Part shown: piece by piece, positions 5,788 through 13,076 of the stretch
Position numbering within the stretch: the first letter of the stretch is position 1
Layout: the number at the start of each line of letters is the position of its first letter
Assembly: GCA_023398615.1 (NCBI GenBank)
Contig: JAEWSD010000048.1
Coordinates: 1 to 16,940 of the forward strand
From: Bacillota bacterium
GTDB taxonomy: Bacteria > Bacillota > Clostridia > Lachnospirales > Lachnospiraceae
Reading direction: 5' to 3'
Length of the DNA stretch: 16,940 nt
Notes under the pieces: model-generated
Databases searched by the model: none
What the model was told of the DNA's origin: nothing
What the model saw: only the letters and a program-made list of their open reading frames with translations
Program-made: the position numbers and the translations under genes

Positions 5788-6600
5788 ATGTTAGATGGTT
5801 TGTTTAAAGATACAATGGTGAATATGAAATGGACAGATATACAAGATTATTCAAATAAAAACGCACTCGTTTTGCTTCCGCTGGGAGTAATTGAAGAACA
5901 TGGTCCACATCTATGTTTAGGTACTGATATATATACCGCGCATATTTACTGTCTGGAAATCAAAAAAAAGCTTGAAGAAAAAGGTTATGCTGTGATTATA
6001 GCACCTCCTTTTTATTGGGGCGTGTGCCAATCAACAAGAGGGTTTATCGGCTCTTTCAATATAAGGTTAGAAACAGCGAAAATGTTGCTGTTCGATATTT
6101 TGGCCTCTTTGAAGGACTTCGGTTTTAGACAAGTGTTTGGTATAAACGCTCACGGCGACGTTGAACACGCAGTCGCTATTATTAATGCGTTTAAGGAAGC
6201 AAGCGAACAACTGGGAATTGCTGCTTGTTACCCGTTCGCAGAAGAGCGGCTTTCTCATTACGGGTTAAACGGAGACGAACCGTACATTAGCCCGCTTAAA
6301 CCGCAGAAAATCAAAGTAAGTAAAGCAGCAGTTTCGGATATTCATGGCGGAGATATGGAAACTGCAACAATTAACGCTTTTTATCCTCATTTGGTCGACA
6401 CCGAAAAGGCTAAAAGTTTACCTGATGTCGCTTTAGATGATGATAAGGGTGAAGCATGGATATTCGGTGGACATATAAAGGAATTGTCGCCGAAGGGATA
6501 TTTAGGCGCTCCGGCTTATTATGATAGCGTTGATGTCCAATGCAATATTGATGATTATGCTTTTAGAATATCGGAAGCCATCATAAACCGCATAGTATAA
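5788..6600 (+). CDS. Creatininase-family amidohydrolase
   Basis: 270 residues from the ATG at 5788 (GGAGG at 5778-5782; the TTG at 5776 overlaps the ribosome site and is rejected). The family's metal ligands are visible: E37 and H38 in GVIEEHGPHL, D47 in LGTDIY, H in INAHGDVEH and E in DIHGGDMETA. These bind the two metal ions in creatinine amidohydrolase and relatives. The family also includes FAPy-nucleotide deformylase ArfB and mycofactocin peptidase MftE, so the substrate cannot be named from the fold; a cyclic amide or C-N bond hydrolysis in the cytoplasm is expected. The cupin gene starts 42 nt downstream on the same strand, with no terminator between, so they probably form one operon ended by the hairpin at 7157. 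Confidence 0.85.
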   Translation: MLDGLFKDTMVNMKWTDIQDYSNKNALVLLPLGVIEEHGPHLCLGTDIYTAHIYCLEIKKKLEEKGYAVIIAPPFYWGVCQSTRGFIGSFNIRLETAKMLLFDILASLKDFGFRQVFGINAHGDVEHAVAIINAFKEASEQLGIAACYPFAEERLSHYGLNGDEPYISPLKPQKIKVSKAAVSDIHGGDMETATINAFYPHLVDTEKAKSLPDVALDDDKGEAWIFGGHIKELSPKGYLGAPAYYDSVDVQCNIDDYAFRISEAIINRIV

Positions 6601-6642
6601 TAGATATATAATTGCCGATATTTATATTGGGGGTGAAATAAA

Positions 6643-7110
6643 GTGAGTGAAATCTTACATATTAAAGCGGCTGACGTTGCTTGCAAACACAAAAATGAAC
6701 ATAATGGATATGAATATTATAAGCGGGAGTTGGTTCCAAAAGGACTTGCTCAGCAATGCTCTATTTCCTTATATGAACTGCCGCCGGGTAAATCTGCATA
6801 CCCGTATCATTATCATATGAAAAATGAAGAATCTTTTTATATAATCAGCGGAAAAGGCACCTTAAAAACGCCTATGGGGGATAAACCGGTTTCTGCCGGA
6901 GATTTCTTGTTTTTTCCGGCAAATGAAAAAGGCGCTCATAAACTCACAAATACTTCGGAAACAGAATCGCTTATTTATTTGGATTTCGATACCCATAACG
7001 ATATTGATGTGGCCTTTTATCCGGATTCAGGCAAGATAGGAGTATGGGGGAAAAATATTGATCGGCTGTATAAAACAGACAATCAGGTTGATTATTATAC
7101 AGATGAGTAA
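6643..7110 (+). CDS. Cupin-domain protein
   Basis: 155 residues starting at GTG 6643 with GGGGGTG 7-13 nt upstream. A single RmlC-type cupin barrel is visible: motif 1 YPYHYHMKNEESFYIISGKG (residues about 47-66) supplies the His-x-His ... Glu metal ligands, and motif 2 is GDFLFFPANEKGAHKLTN (about 87-104) with the final His. No fused domain, so it is a small metal-binding enzyme or sugar/small-molecule sensor. It probably forms a two-gene operon with the upstream creatininase-family gene, which hints that both act on the same small molecule, but no substrate can be assigned. The C-terminus (VAFYPDSGKIGVWGKNIDRLY) resembles that of a common group of cupins in Firmicutes. Confidence 0.85.
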   Translation: MSEILHIKAADVACKHKNEHNGYEYYKRELVPKGLAQQCSISLYELPPGKSAYPYHYHMKNEESFYIISGKGTLKTPMGDKPVSAGDFLFFPANEKGAHKLTNTSETESLIYLDFDTHNDIDVAFYPDSGKIGVWGKNIDRLYKTDNQVDYYTDE

Positions 7111-7144
7111 CGCCCGATAATGAGCATAACGTGAAGCTGAATAC

Positions 7145-7252
7145 GATTGCTCCAAGAAAGACATAGTTTTCTGACAAGGGGAGTTATGTCTTTTTTTATT
7201 GAAAAAAACGTGGTATTATGGGTATGAAACCTGCTATTCCATATAATTAAAT
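7145..7252. repeat. Intergenic repeat copy B with terminator and probable promoter
   Basis: This copy aligns with 4617-4720: GACAAGGGGAGTTATGTCTT (7173-7192) and TGGTATTATGGGTAT (7211-7225) match copy A closely. TATTAT (7214-7219) with TGG upstream is the probable -10 for the gene at 7277. Just upstream, 7118-7135 carries the AATGAGCATAACGTGAAG segment also seen at 1096. Confidence 0.55.
7157..7197 (+). terminator. Intrinsic terminator after the creatininase-cupin pair
   Basis: AAAGACATAGTTTTCT (7157-7172), loop GACAA, GGGGAGTTATGTCTTT (7178-7193): up to 16 pairs, several of them G-U, followed by T residues to 7197. Confidence 0.7.
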
Positions 7253-7276
7253 AGACATTTGAGGAGGATAAGAAAT

Positions 7277-7615
7277 ATGAATATAGGTTTTTATTCGTGC
7301 CTTGCATTGGCGGTTATATTTGGTATAATGACCCTGATATTTAAGGTATTAGGGAAAAAGGCAACTATTTTAATTGGTGGGTTTAATTCACTTCCAAAGG
7401 ATCAGCGAGAACTGTATGATACTGAACAAATGGGCAAGGACCAAAGAAATGCAATGCTGCTATGGACAATAATTATGACGGCAGGCGCTGTTCTTTCATA
7501 CTTGGTATCACAGTATACTGCAATCGCAGCATTCGGTATTTGGCTGATAGTATTTTTTAAAGATGTTCATATGGATACAGAGAAGGCTTTTGGAAAATAT
7601 AAAATAAAATCATAG
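7277..7615 (+). CDS. DUF3784-like small membrane protein
   Basis: 112 residues from the ATG at 7277; GAGGAGG at 7261-7267 decides this start over the upstream in-frame codon at 7259. Three hydrophobic helices: about 5-27 (YSCLALAVIFGIMTLIFKVL), 59-77 (AMLLWTIIMTAGAVLSYLV) and 80-95 (YTAIAAFGIWLIVFF). Between the first two sits GKKATILIGGFNSLPKDQRELYD, matching the 'G-x-(x)-x-LIAG-(Y/F)-N-(T/S)-x-x-K-x-x-x-x-YD' signature of DUF3784 proteins, which are common in Clostridia and of unknown role. It is transcribed from repeat copy B and faces the convergent ATPase gene at 7692. Confidence 0.75.
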   Translation: MNIGFYSCLALAVIFGIMTLIFKVLGKKATILIGGFNSLPKDQRELYDTEQMGKDQRNAMLLWTIIMTAGAVLSYLVSQYTAIAAFGIWLIVFFKDVHMDTEKAFGKYKIKS

Positions 7616-7691
7616 TGATTTGGTGGCTCGGTTTGTTTTGCAATTGCAGGTTGAGGAGGATGTCTGAGCTTTGAAAGTTAAAATGGCTAAA

Positions 7692-8912
7692 TTAATATTC
7701 CGGGTTTAACAGGAAATCTGCAATATGCATTGTTTTAATACCTTGGTAATTCCCGCCCGCAAATTCATCCGTACGTAAGACATATTTGGGATAATTATCT
7801 GCAATGCCGAGTAGTCTACCGTACTCTCGTTCCTCTGTTTCGTCCTTTTCGATTCGTTGCGCTATCTGAATATATAACTTATTTTCTTGCCGGATTGCTA
7901 CAAAATCAATCTCAGCGTTTCCGATTTTACCGATGCAGACGTCATATCCCCGCCGCAGTAGTTCCAGATAAACGAGGTTTTCCAGCATAGCTGCTACGCT
8001 GTCCGGCGTGTAACCGAGGGTGCTGTAACGGAAGGCAGGATCACCCAAGTAGAATTTTTCCTGAGTCTTCAAAAACTCTTTGCCTTGAATATCATACCTG
8101 GAGCAGCGGTGCAAAATAAATGCACTTTCAAGTTTGGCAAGGTAGTTATATACTGTTTCGTTGTCAACAGTGCGGTTTTCACTCTTAAGATAGTTGGATA
8201 TTGAAGCAGCTGAAAAGGTTCTCCCGACATTATCGAAAGCAAATTTAACGATGCGTTCCAGCTGGTCTACTTTGCGGATCTGATTGCGCCTGACGATATC
8301 GGTGAAAATAGTGGAGCTATAAATATCTCTTACAATAGGGTATGCCTCATCCGGAGTGTATGGCTGCAGATGGACGGCGGGGAATCCCCCTAAGCGGAGA
8401 TAGCGTGCAAATTCACTATGCAGGTTTTCGTATGCTCCTACAGGACCATACTCTTTCCGGAAGGTCAGATACTCCGAAAAGGAAAGCGGAAAGATACGGA
8501 ATGTGATATACCGTCCTGTCAGGTAGGTGGATATTTCTGAGGACATCATACGGGAATTGGAGCCGGTTACATAAATATCAACATCAAAATCCGTGATAAA
8601 GGAATTGACGGCCTTTTCCCATGATTTCACTTCCTGAATCTCATCCAAAAACAGATAGGTCTTTCCGCCAGACGCAAGTTTCGATCTTACTTCCTCGTAC
8701 AAAAGCTTTGCCGTTTTGATATCCTCATACTGCATGGAATCAAAATTATAGTGCAGGATTCTTTCGATCGGGACGCCACGTTTTTTTAATTCTTCCACAA
8801 TCATTTTCAGTATGGTGGATTTGCCGCAGCGCCTGACGCCAGATAGAATTTTTACAAATGGAGTATCTGTATATGCCATGATTTTTTCAACATACATTGG
8901 CCTTGGAATCAT
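7692..8912 (-). CDS. AAA-family ATPase with DUF4143 domain
   Basis: 406 residues, the normal size. The AAA_14 domain comes first: Walker A GVRRCGKST (residues 25-33), Walker B TYLFLDEIQ (about 85-93), and sensor-like VTGSNSRMM. The C-terminal DUF4143 half includes the restriction-endonuclease-like segment EIDFVAIRQENKLYIQIAQR, with the E-I-D ... Q-x-x pattern of PD-(D/E)xK-like folds, possibly inactive. These proteins are widespread in bacteria and archaea; their role is unproven, and links to mobile DNA or defence have been suggested. AAGGAAG (8921-8927, minus strand) is 8 nt from the ATG at 8912. The promoter carries a palindrome. It is convergent with the gene at 7277. Confidence 0.88.
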   Translation of the reverse strand: MIPRPMYVEKIMAYTDTPFVKILSGVRRCGKSTILKMIVEELKKRGVPIERILHYNFDSMQYEDIKTAKLLYEEVRSKLASGGKTYLFLDEIQEVKSWEKAVNSFITDFDVDIYVTGSNSRMMSSEISTYLTGRYITFRIFPLSFSEYLTFRKEYGPVGAYENLHSEFARYLRLGGFPAVHLQPYTPDEAYPIVRDIYSSTIFTDIVRRNQIRKVDQLERIVKFAFDNVGRTFSAASISNYLKSENRTVDNETVYNYLAKLESAFILHRCSRYDIQGKEFLKTQEKFYLGDPAFRYSTLGYTPDSVAAMLENLVYLELLRRGYDVCIGKIGNAEIDFVAIRQENKLYIQIAQRIEKDETEEREYGRLLGIADNYPKYVLRTDEFAGGNYQGIKTMHIADFLLNPEY

Positions 8913-8935
8913 TCAAACCACTTCCTTTCGCCGAT

Positions 8936-8967
8936 AGTATACCACAAAACAATCTGTTTTAAAACAG
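8936..8967 (-). promoter_or_regulatory. Promoter and palindromic operator of the ATPase gene
   Basis: On the minus strand TATACT (8941-8936) with TGG before it is an extended -10 box. A perfect 14-bp palindrome CTGTTTTAAAACAG (8954-8967) lies across the -35 position, where a repressor would block RNA polymerase. No regulator gene is adjacent. Confidence 0.5.
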
Positions 8968-9038
8968 TTTTGCGCATATAACCAGAAAAACTTTTTGAAA
9001 TAATGATATTTTGCGGATTAATTTAACGTGCAAGCTTT

Positions 9039-9437
9039 CTAAGATTGGTCCTGCTCCGGCATAATAGAAATATACTTATCAAGCTGTGCCTCTTCTAGTT
9101 CTGCAAGCATGTCTGTAAAATCGTCAAGAATACCTTCTGCTGCATATTTATCTAATGCGTTGTAATAATCCAGTCTATTTTCTTTTGCGATAGAAACCGG
9201 TAAAAAGCCGTTAATCATCAGTTGATAGTTCATAATCAGTCTGGATGTCCTGCCATTACCGTCCCGAAATGGGTGAATTCGAACAAACTCCGCATGGGTC
9301 CAGGCTGCAAGTTCAATAGGATTCAAATCATTCTTATTCATTAAATCTGCGAAAAAATTCTTTATTTGAACATACATTTCATTTCCTGTAGGTGATGTAT
9401 GACTGGCACCGCTAATAACAACTTCCTCATTTCGCTT
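9039..9437 (-). pseudogene. 5'-truncated Fic-domain protein
   Basis: The minus-strand frame contains the Fic active-site motif HPFRDGNGRTSR (H35 if started at the ATG at 9377), which binds ATP and usually transfers AMP to a Ser, Thr or Tyr of a target. Reading upstream of that ATG, homology continues as EEVVISGASHTSPTGNE to a TGA at 9440-9438. This VVISGASH-type segment normally lies in the middle of Fic proteins, so the first half, including the helix with the inhibitory (S/T)xxxE(G/N) motif of many Fic proteins, is missing and was not found upstream. The ATG at 9377 has no clear ribosome site. I infer a deletion remnant; a short active Fic protein is less likely. Confidence 0.75.
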
Positions 9438-9490
9438 TCATTGTATCATACTTATAAAAAATAGTAAGCCTGGAATTTAGAAAAGTCTAG

Positions 9491-9519
9491 TTGAAACATG
9501 ATCGGAAAAAGGGTAAAAT
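9491..9519 (+). promoter_or_regulatory. Sigma-A-type promoter
   Basis: TTGAAA (9491-9496), 17-nt spacer, TAAAAT (9514-9519). It drives the zinc-finger membrane protein at 9578 and marks the start of the higher-GC region. Confidence 0.7.
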
Positions 9520-9577
9520 GAATTATTAGCGGATACAATATCTATTGCTTCGAATGTGCAGGTTAGGAGGAACGGTG

Positions 9578-10222
9578 ATGAATTGTATTGATGCTCAGAG
9601 GCAGATCATGCCCTTTATAAATAATGAATTGGATATCAACCAGCTTGAGGACTTTATCAACCATGTGAATTACTGCCCGAATTGCATGGATGAACTGGAG
9701 GTATACTATGTGCTCCTAACCAGTATGAAGCAGTTGGATGAAGATAAGGAACTGTCAAACGATTACCATCTTGATTTAATGGAACTCATAAGCCAGTCGG
9801 AAGAAAGAATACTCCATGATAAACTGGTACATATCAGGAAAAGAGTTATATTGATTGTTATGATAACGATAGTCGCTATTCTTTCCAGCTTCCGGATAGG
9901 AGAATTTGTGGTTGAAGATGTGCTGCCGCATGAGGTAAAGGAAAGTGATTACAGTATGAATGAACTGTTCCATATGCATAACAGGATCGATCTTTCTGAT
10001 AAGGACTACGGAATTCCCTATTATAATCAAGGCGAGAGAGCGCTTGCGGATAAGATTTCCGGCAGCCTTTCCGATATCTATCTTTATTTAAGCGAAACGG
10101 ATCGGGACGGGGCCGGTAGAATGTATGAACAGTTCGGAGTTGAAATATGGAGTGATGTAAATATTTCGAACGGCGTTGGGCTGCAGTTAAGCTTCCCGGA
10201 TTGGACGGTACTTCAATATTAA
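9578..10222 (+). CDS. zf-HC2 anti-sigma-like single-pass membrane protein
   Basis: 214 residues from the ATG at 9578 (AGGAGG at 9565-9570); the TTG at 9545 is rejected because the ribosome site lies inside that extension. The N-terminus has C3 and H29-x3-C33-x2-C36 (CIDAQRQIMPFINNELD ... HVNYCPNC), the zinc-coordinating zf-HC2 pattern of ZAS-type anti-sigma factors that bind ECF sigma factors in the cytoplasm. One membrane helix follows at about 90-106 (VILIVMITIVAILSSF), then about 105 residues presumably outside the cell with no recognised domain. ECF sigma genes normally sit next to their anti-sigma gene, but none is nearby, so either the partner is elsewhere or this is a zinc-finger membrane protein with another role. 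Confidence 0.75.
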   Translation: MNCIDAQRQIMPFINNELDINQLEDFINHVNYCPNCMDELEVYYVLLTSMKQLDEDKELSNDYHLDLMELISQSEERILHDKLVHIRKRVILIVMITIVAILSSFRIGEFVVEDVLPHEVKESDYSMNELFHMHNRIDLSDKDYGIPYYNQGERALADKISGSLSDIYLYLSETDRDGAGRMYEQFGVEIWSDVNISNGVGLQLSFPDWTVLQY

Positions 10223-10240
10223 TATACGCGGTAATCAATG

Positions 10241-10420
10241 CGCAGGCGGGATGATTTACAGGAAAGAGGTTAGGTTGAAAAATAAAGACATTTTTCAACA
10301 TCCTGATTTGTATGTGCGCCAGAGCGCACAGATAGGAGTTAGTGTGAAAATTAAAATTTTCTCACGGCAAATTTGTGCTGCCGCCCAAATTCGCAGGTTT
10401 GCAGCAGAATGGAGAATATT
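10241..10420 (+). repeat. Structured leader element, copy 1, before polA
   Basis: It begins GCAGGC, then GGAAAGAGGTTAGGTTGAAA (10261-10280), identical to 16720-16739. Hairpin 1: GTTGAAAAAT/ATTTTTCAAC (10274-10283 and 10290-10299). Hairpin 2: TGTGCGC-CAGA-GCGCACA (10313-10330). Hairpin 3: GTGA/TCAC with an inner AAATT/AATTT (10344-10365). A weaker GCTGC/GCAGC pairing follows (about 10377-10405). A 61-codon open frame crosses it (10251-10436) but is probably not a gene. Confidence 0.65.
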
Positions 10421-13063
10421 ATGGGAAAGAAGATAGTATTAATCGACGGTCACAGCATTTTAAACCGGGCATTTTACGGCATACCGAATCTGACCAATTC
10501 GGAAGGAATCCATACGAATGCCGTTTTGGGATTTTTAAATATCATGTTCAAGGTACTGGACGAGGAGAAGCCGGAGTACCTGACGGTTGCTTTTGATGTG
10601 AACAAGCCTACCTTCCGTCATGAAATGTATGTGGAATACAAGGGCACACGAAAGCAGATGCCGGATGAACTGAGGGAGCAGGTACCCCTTATTAAAGAAG
10701 TGCTGTGTGCAATGGGGGTTACGATTGTGGAAAAGGCCGGTTATGAAGCGGATGATATCCTTGGGACCATAGCAAAGACCTGTGAGAAGGAAGGCTGCGA
10801 GGTGTCCCTTGTGTCGGGGGACCGTGATTTGCTGCAGCTGGCAAGTGAAAGAATTAAGATCCGTATTCCTAAGACGAAGCTTAGCGGTACGGAGGTTGAA
10901 AATTACAATTCCGGTGATGTGACGGAGAAGTACGGGGTAACTCCCGAACAGTTTATTGACTTAAAGGGCCTGATGGGCGATGCCTCGGATAATATCCCCG
11001 GAGTACCCGGTATTGGGGAGAAGACTGCCGCTAAAATCATTGCCGCTTATAAGTCTATCGAGAATGCCTACCTGCATGTGGAGGAAATTACTCCGAATAA
11101 GGCAAGGGAGGCATTTAAGGAGCATTATGACCTTGCAGTCTTAAGTAAAAGCCTTGCAACTATCAAAACGGACTGCGAGATTGATTTTTCGATACAGGAT
11201 GCCGTAATCGGCAACCTGTATAATGAGAATGCTTTCATTTATTTTAAAAGGCTTGAGTTTAAAAGCCTGATTAACCGCTTCCATTGCGAGGTAAACCATA
11301 ATACGGGAGTGGAGGATAATTTTCGGACGGTTACCGATTTTAACCTGGCCGAGGCAATATTTTCAAGGATAATCAAGGAAAAGCAAAGGGCGGGAATACA
11401 GTTTATCTTCGAGGAAGATCAGATTCTGGGATTATCCGTATGCTTCAGTGAAAAGGATATCTGTTTTATTTCTGTGGAGGGCTTTATAACCGGGGAATAT
11501 CTTACGGATAAGGTAAATTCCATGCTGGCGGAGCAGACGGTTCTTGCTACCATTGATTTGAAGCGGCAGCTGAATTTTATGGCTGCCTCGGAGGAAAGCA
11601 GCATATTTGACGAGGGGATTGCCGGCTACTTGCTTAACCCTTTGAAGGATTCCTATTTTTACGATGATTTGGCAAGAGATTATCTCGGCATGACGATACC
11701 GTCGAGATCGGAGTTATTAGGGAAAGCATCGCTTAAAGCGGCAAGGGACGGGGAACCGGAGAAATTCGAACATTTCTGCTGTTATCAGGGATATGTGGCT
11801 TTTCGGGCCTATGACATAGTAAAGGAAGCATTGGAAAAGGCGGACATGCTGAAACTGTTTGAAGAGGTGGAGATGCCTTTGATCTATGCCCTTTATGATA
11901 TGGAGAGCAGGGGTATCCGCGTAAACCGCCGGGAGCTTGCGCGATATGGGGAAAAGCTTGCCGAAAGAATCGAACAGCTTGAAAAGGATATTTACTGTTC
12001 GGCAGGAGAGGAATTCAACATTAATTCTCCGAAACAGCTCGGTGTCATACTTTTTGAGAAGCTTCGGCTGCCGTTCGGCAAGAAGACAAAGACAGGTTAT
12101 TCTACCTCTGCGGATATTCTGGATAAGCTGCTCTGTGAACACCCGGTGGTCGGAATGATCCTGGAGTATCGGCAGCTTACCAAGTTAAAATCGACCTATG
12201 CGGACGGATTAGCTGTGTATATCGGTTCGGATGAGAGAATCCACGGCAGATTTCATCAGACCATTACCGCTACCGGCCGGATCAGCAGCACGGAACCTAA
12301 CCTCCAGAATATTCCCATCCGTATGGAGCTGGGAAGGGAAATCCGTAAGGTTTTTATTCCGGAAGAGGATTTTGTGTTTATGGATGCCGATTACTCCCAG
12401 ATTGAGCTAAGAGTACTTGCACACATGTCAGGGGATGAAAGGCTGATTACCGCTTACAGGGAAGCACAGGATATTCACAGGATGACGGCTTCACAGGTGT
12501 TCCATACGCCGTTTGAGGAGGTAACCCCTCTGCAGAGAAGCGATGCAAAAGCGGTCAACTTCGGAATTGTATACGGCATCAGCTCCTTTGGTCTCGGACA
12601 GGGGTTGAATATCTCGAGAAAGGAAGCGGAAGCCTATATTCATAAATATTTCGAGACTTATCCGGAGGTTAAGAAGTTCCTGGACGGTCTGGTTCAGGAA
12701 GGAAAAGAAAAGGGTTATGTTACTACCTTATTCGGAAGAAGAAGGCCGATACCGGAACTGACCTCTTCGAATTTTATGCAGCGTTCCTTCGGCGAAAGGG
12801 TAGCCATGAATTCACCGATACAGGGTACCGCCGCGGATATCATAAAGATTGCAATGATACGGGTAAATGACAGACTGAAGGCGTTAAGCCTGCGCTCGCG
12901 GCTGATCCTGCAGATCCATGATGAATTGCTGATAGAAGCCCATAAGGATGAGACGGAACAGGTGAAAGCGATCATGGAGGAAGAGATGCGGAATGCGGCG
13001 GATTTAAGTGTACCGCTGGAAGTCGACGTGAATGCCGGAAGCAGCTGGTATGATGCGAAGTAG
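10421..13063 (+). CDS. polA: DNA polymerase I
   Basis: 880 residues from the ATG at 10421 (GGAGA at 10411-10415, then MGKKIVLIDGHS). Residues 1-290 are the 5'-3' nuclease with its acidic metal sites: VLIDGHSILNRAF, VAFDVNKPTFRH, GYEADDILG, SGDRDLLQL and GDASDNIPGVPGIGEKTA. Residues about 310-480 hold the exonuclease-like domain; where proofreading enzymes have D-x-E, this protein reads FIFEEDQILG, and the other acidic residues are not evident, so proofreading is probably lost. Residues about 500-880 are the family A polymerase: motif A DADYSQIELR (about 655), motif B RSDAKAVNFGIVYG (about 706) and motif C QIHDELL (about 830). It fills gaps, removes RNA primers and repairs DNA. coaE follows 14 nt after the stop, so the two are probably cotranscribed. 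Confidence 0.97.
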   Translation: MGKKIVLIDGHSILNRAFYGIPNLTNSEGIHTNAVLGFLNIMFKVLDEEKPEYLTVAFDVNKPTFRHEMYVEYKGTRKQMPDELREQVPLIKEVLCAMGVTIVEKAGYEADDILGTIAKTCEKEGCEVSLVSGDRDLLQLASERIKIRIPKTKLSGTEVENYNSGDVTEKYGVTPEQFIDLKGLMGDASDNIPGVPGIGEKTAAKIIAAYKSIENAYLHVEEITPNKAREAFKEHYDLAVLSKSLATIKTDCEIDFSIQDAVIGNLYNENAFIYFKRLEFKSLINRFHCEVNHNTGVEDNFRTVTDFNLAEAIFSRIIKEKQRAGIQFIFEEDQILGLSVCFSEKDICFISVEGFITGEYLTDKVNSMLAEQTVLATIDLKRQLNFMAASEESSIFDEGIAGYLLNPLKDSYFYDDLARDYLGMTIPSRSELLGKASLKAARDGEPEKFEHFCCYQGYVAFRAYDIVKEALEKADMLKLFEEVEMPLIYALYDMESRGIRVNRRELARYGEKLAERIEQLEKDIYCSAGEEFNINSPKQLGVILFEKLRLPFGKKTKTGYSTSADILDKLLCEHPVVGMILEYRQLTKLKSTYADGLAVYIGSDERIHGRFHQTITATGRISSTEPNLQNIPIRMELGREIRKVFIPEEDFVFMDADYSQIELRVLAHMSGDERLITAYREAQDIHRMTASQVFHTPFEEVTPLQRSDAKAVNFGIVYGISSFGLGQGLNISRKEAEAYIHKYFETYPEVKKFLDGLVQEGKEKGYVTTLFGRRRPIPELTSSNFMQRSFGERVAMNSPIQGTAADIIKIAMIRVNDRLKALSLRSRLILQIHDELLIEAHKDETEQVKAIMEEEMRNAADLSVPLEVDVNAGSSWYDAK

Positions 13064-13076
13064 CGAGGATAAAAAT

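Noticed and set aside
5788..7110. RiPP (mycofactocin-like) cluster
   Set aside because: No precursor peptide, radical SAM enzyme or other mft gene is present; only the family-level similarity of creatininase to MftE suggests it.
10251..10436. 61-codon open frame across the polA leader
   Set aside because: Lies over the hairpins, has no good ribosome site and overlaps the polA start; more likely a by-product of the repeat.
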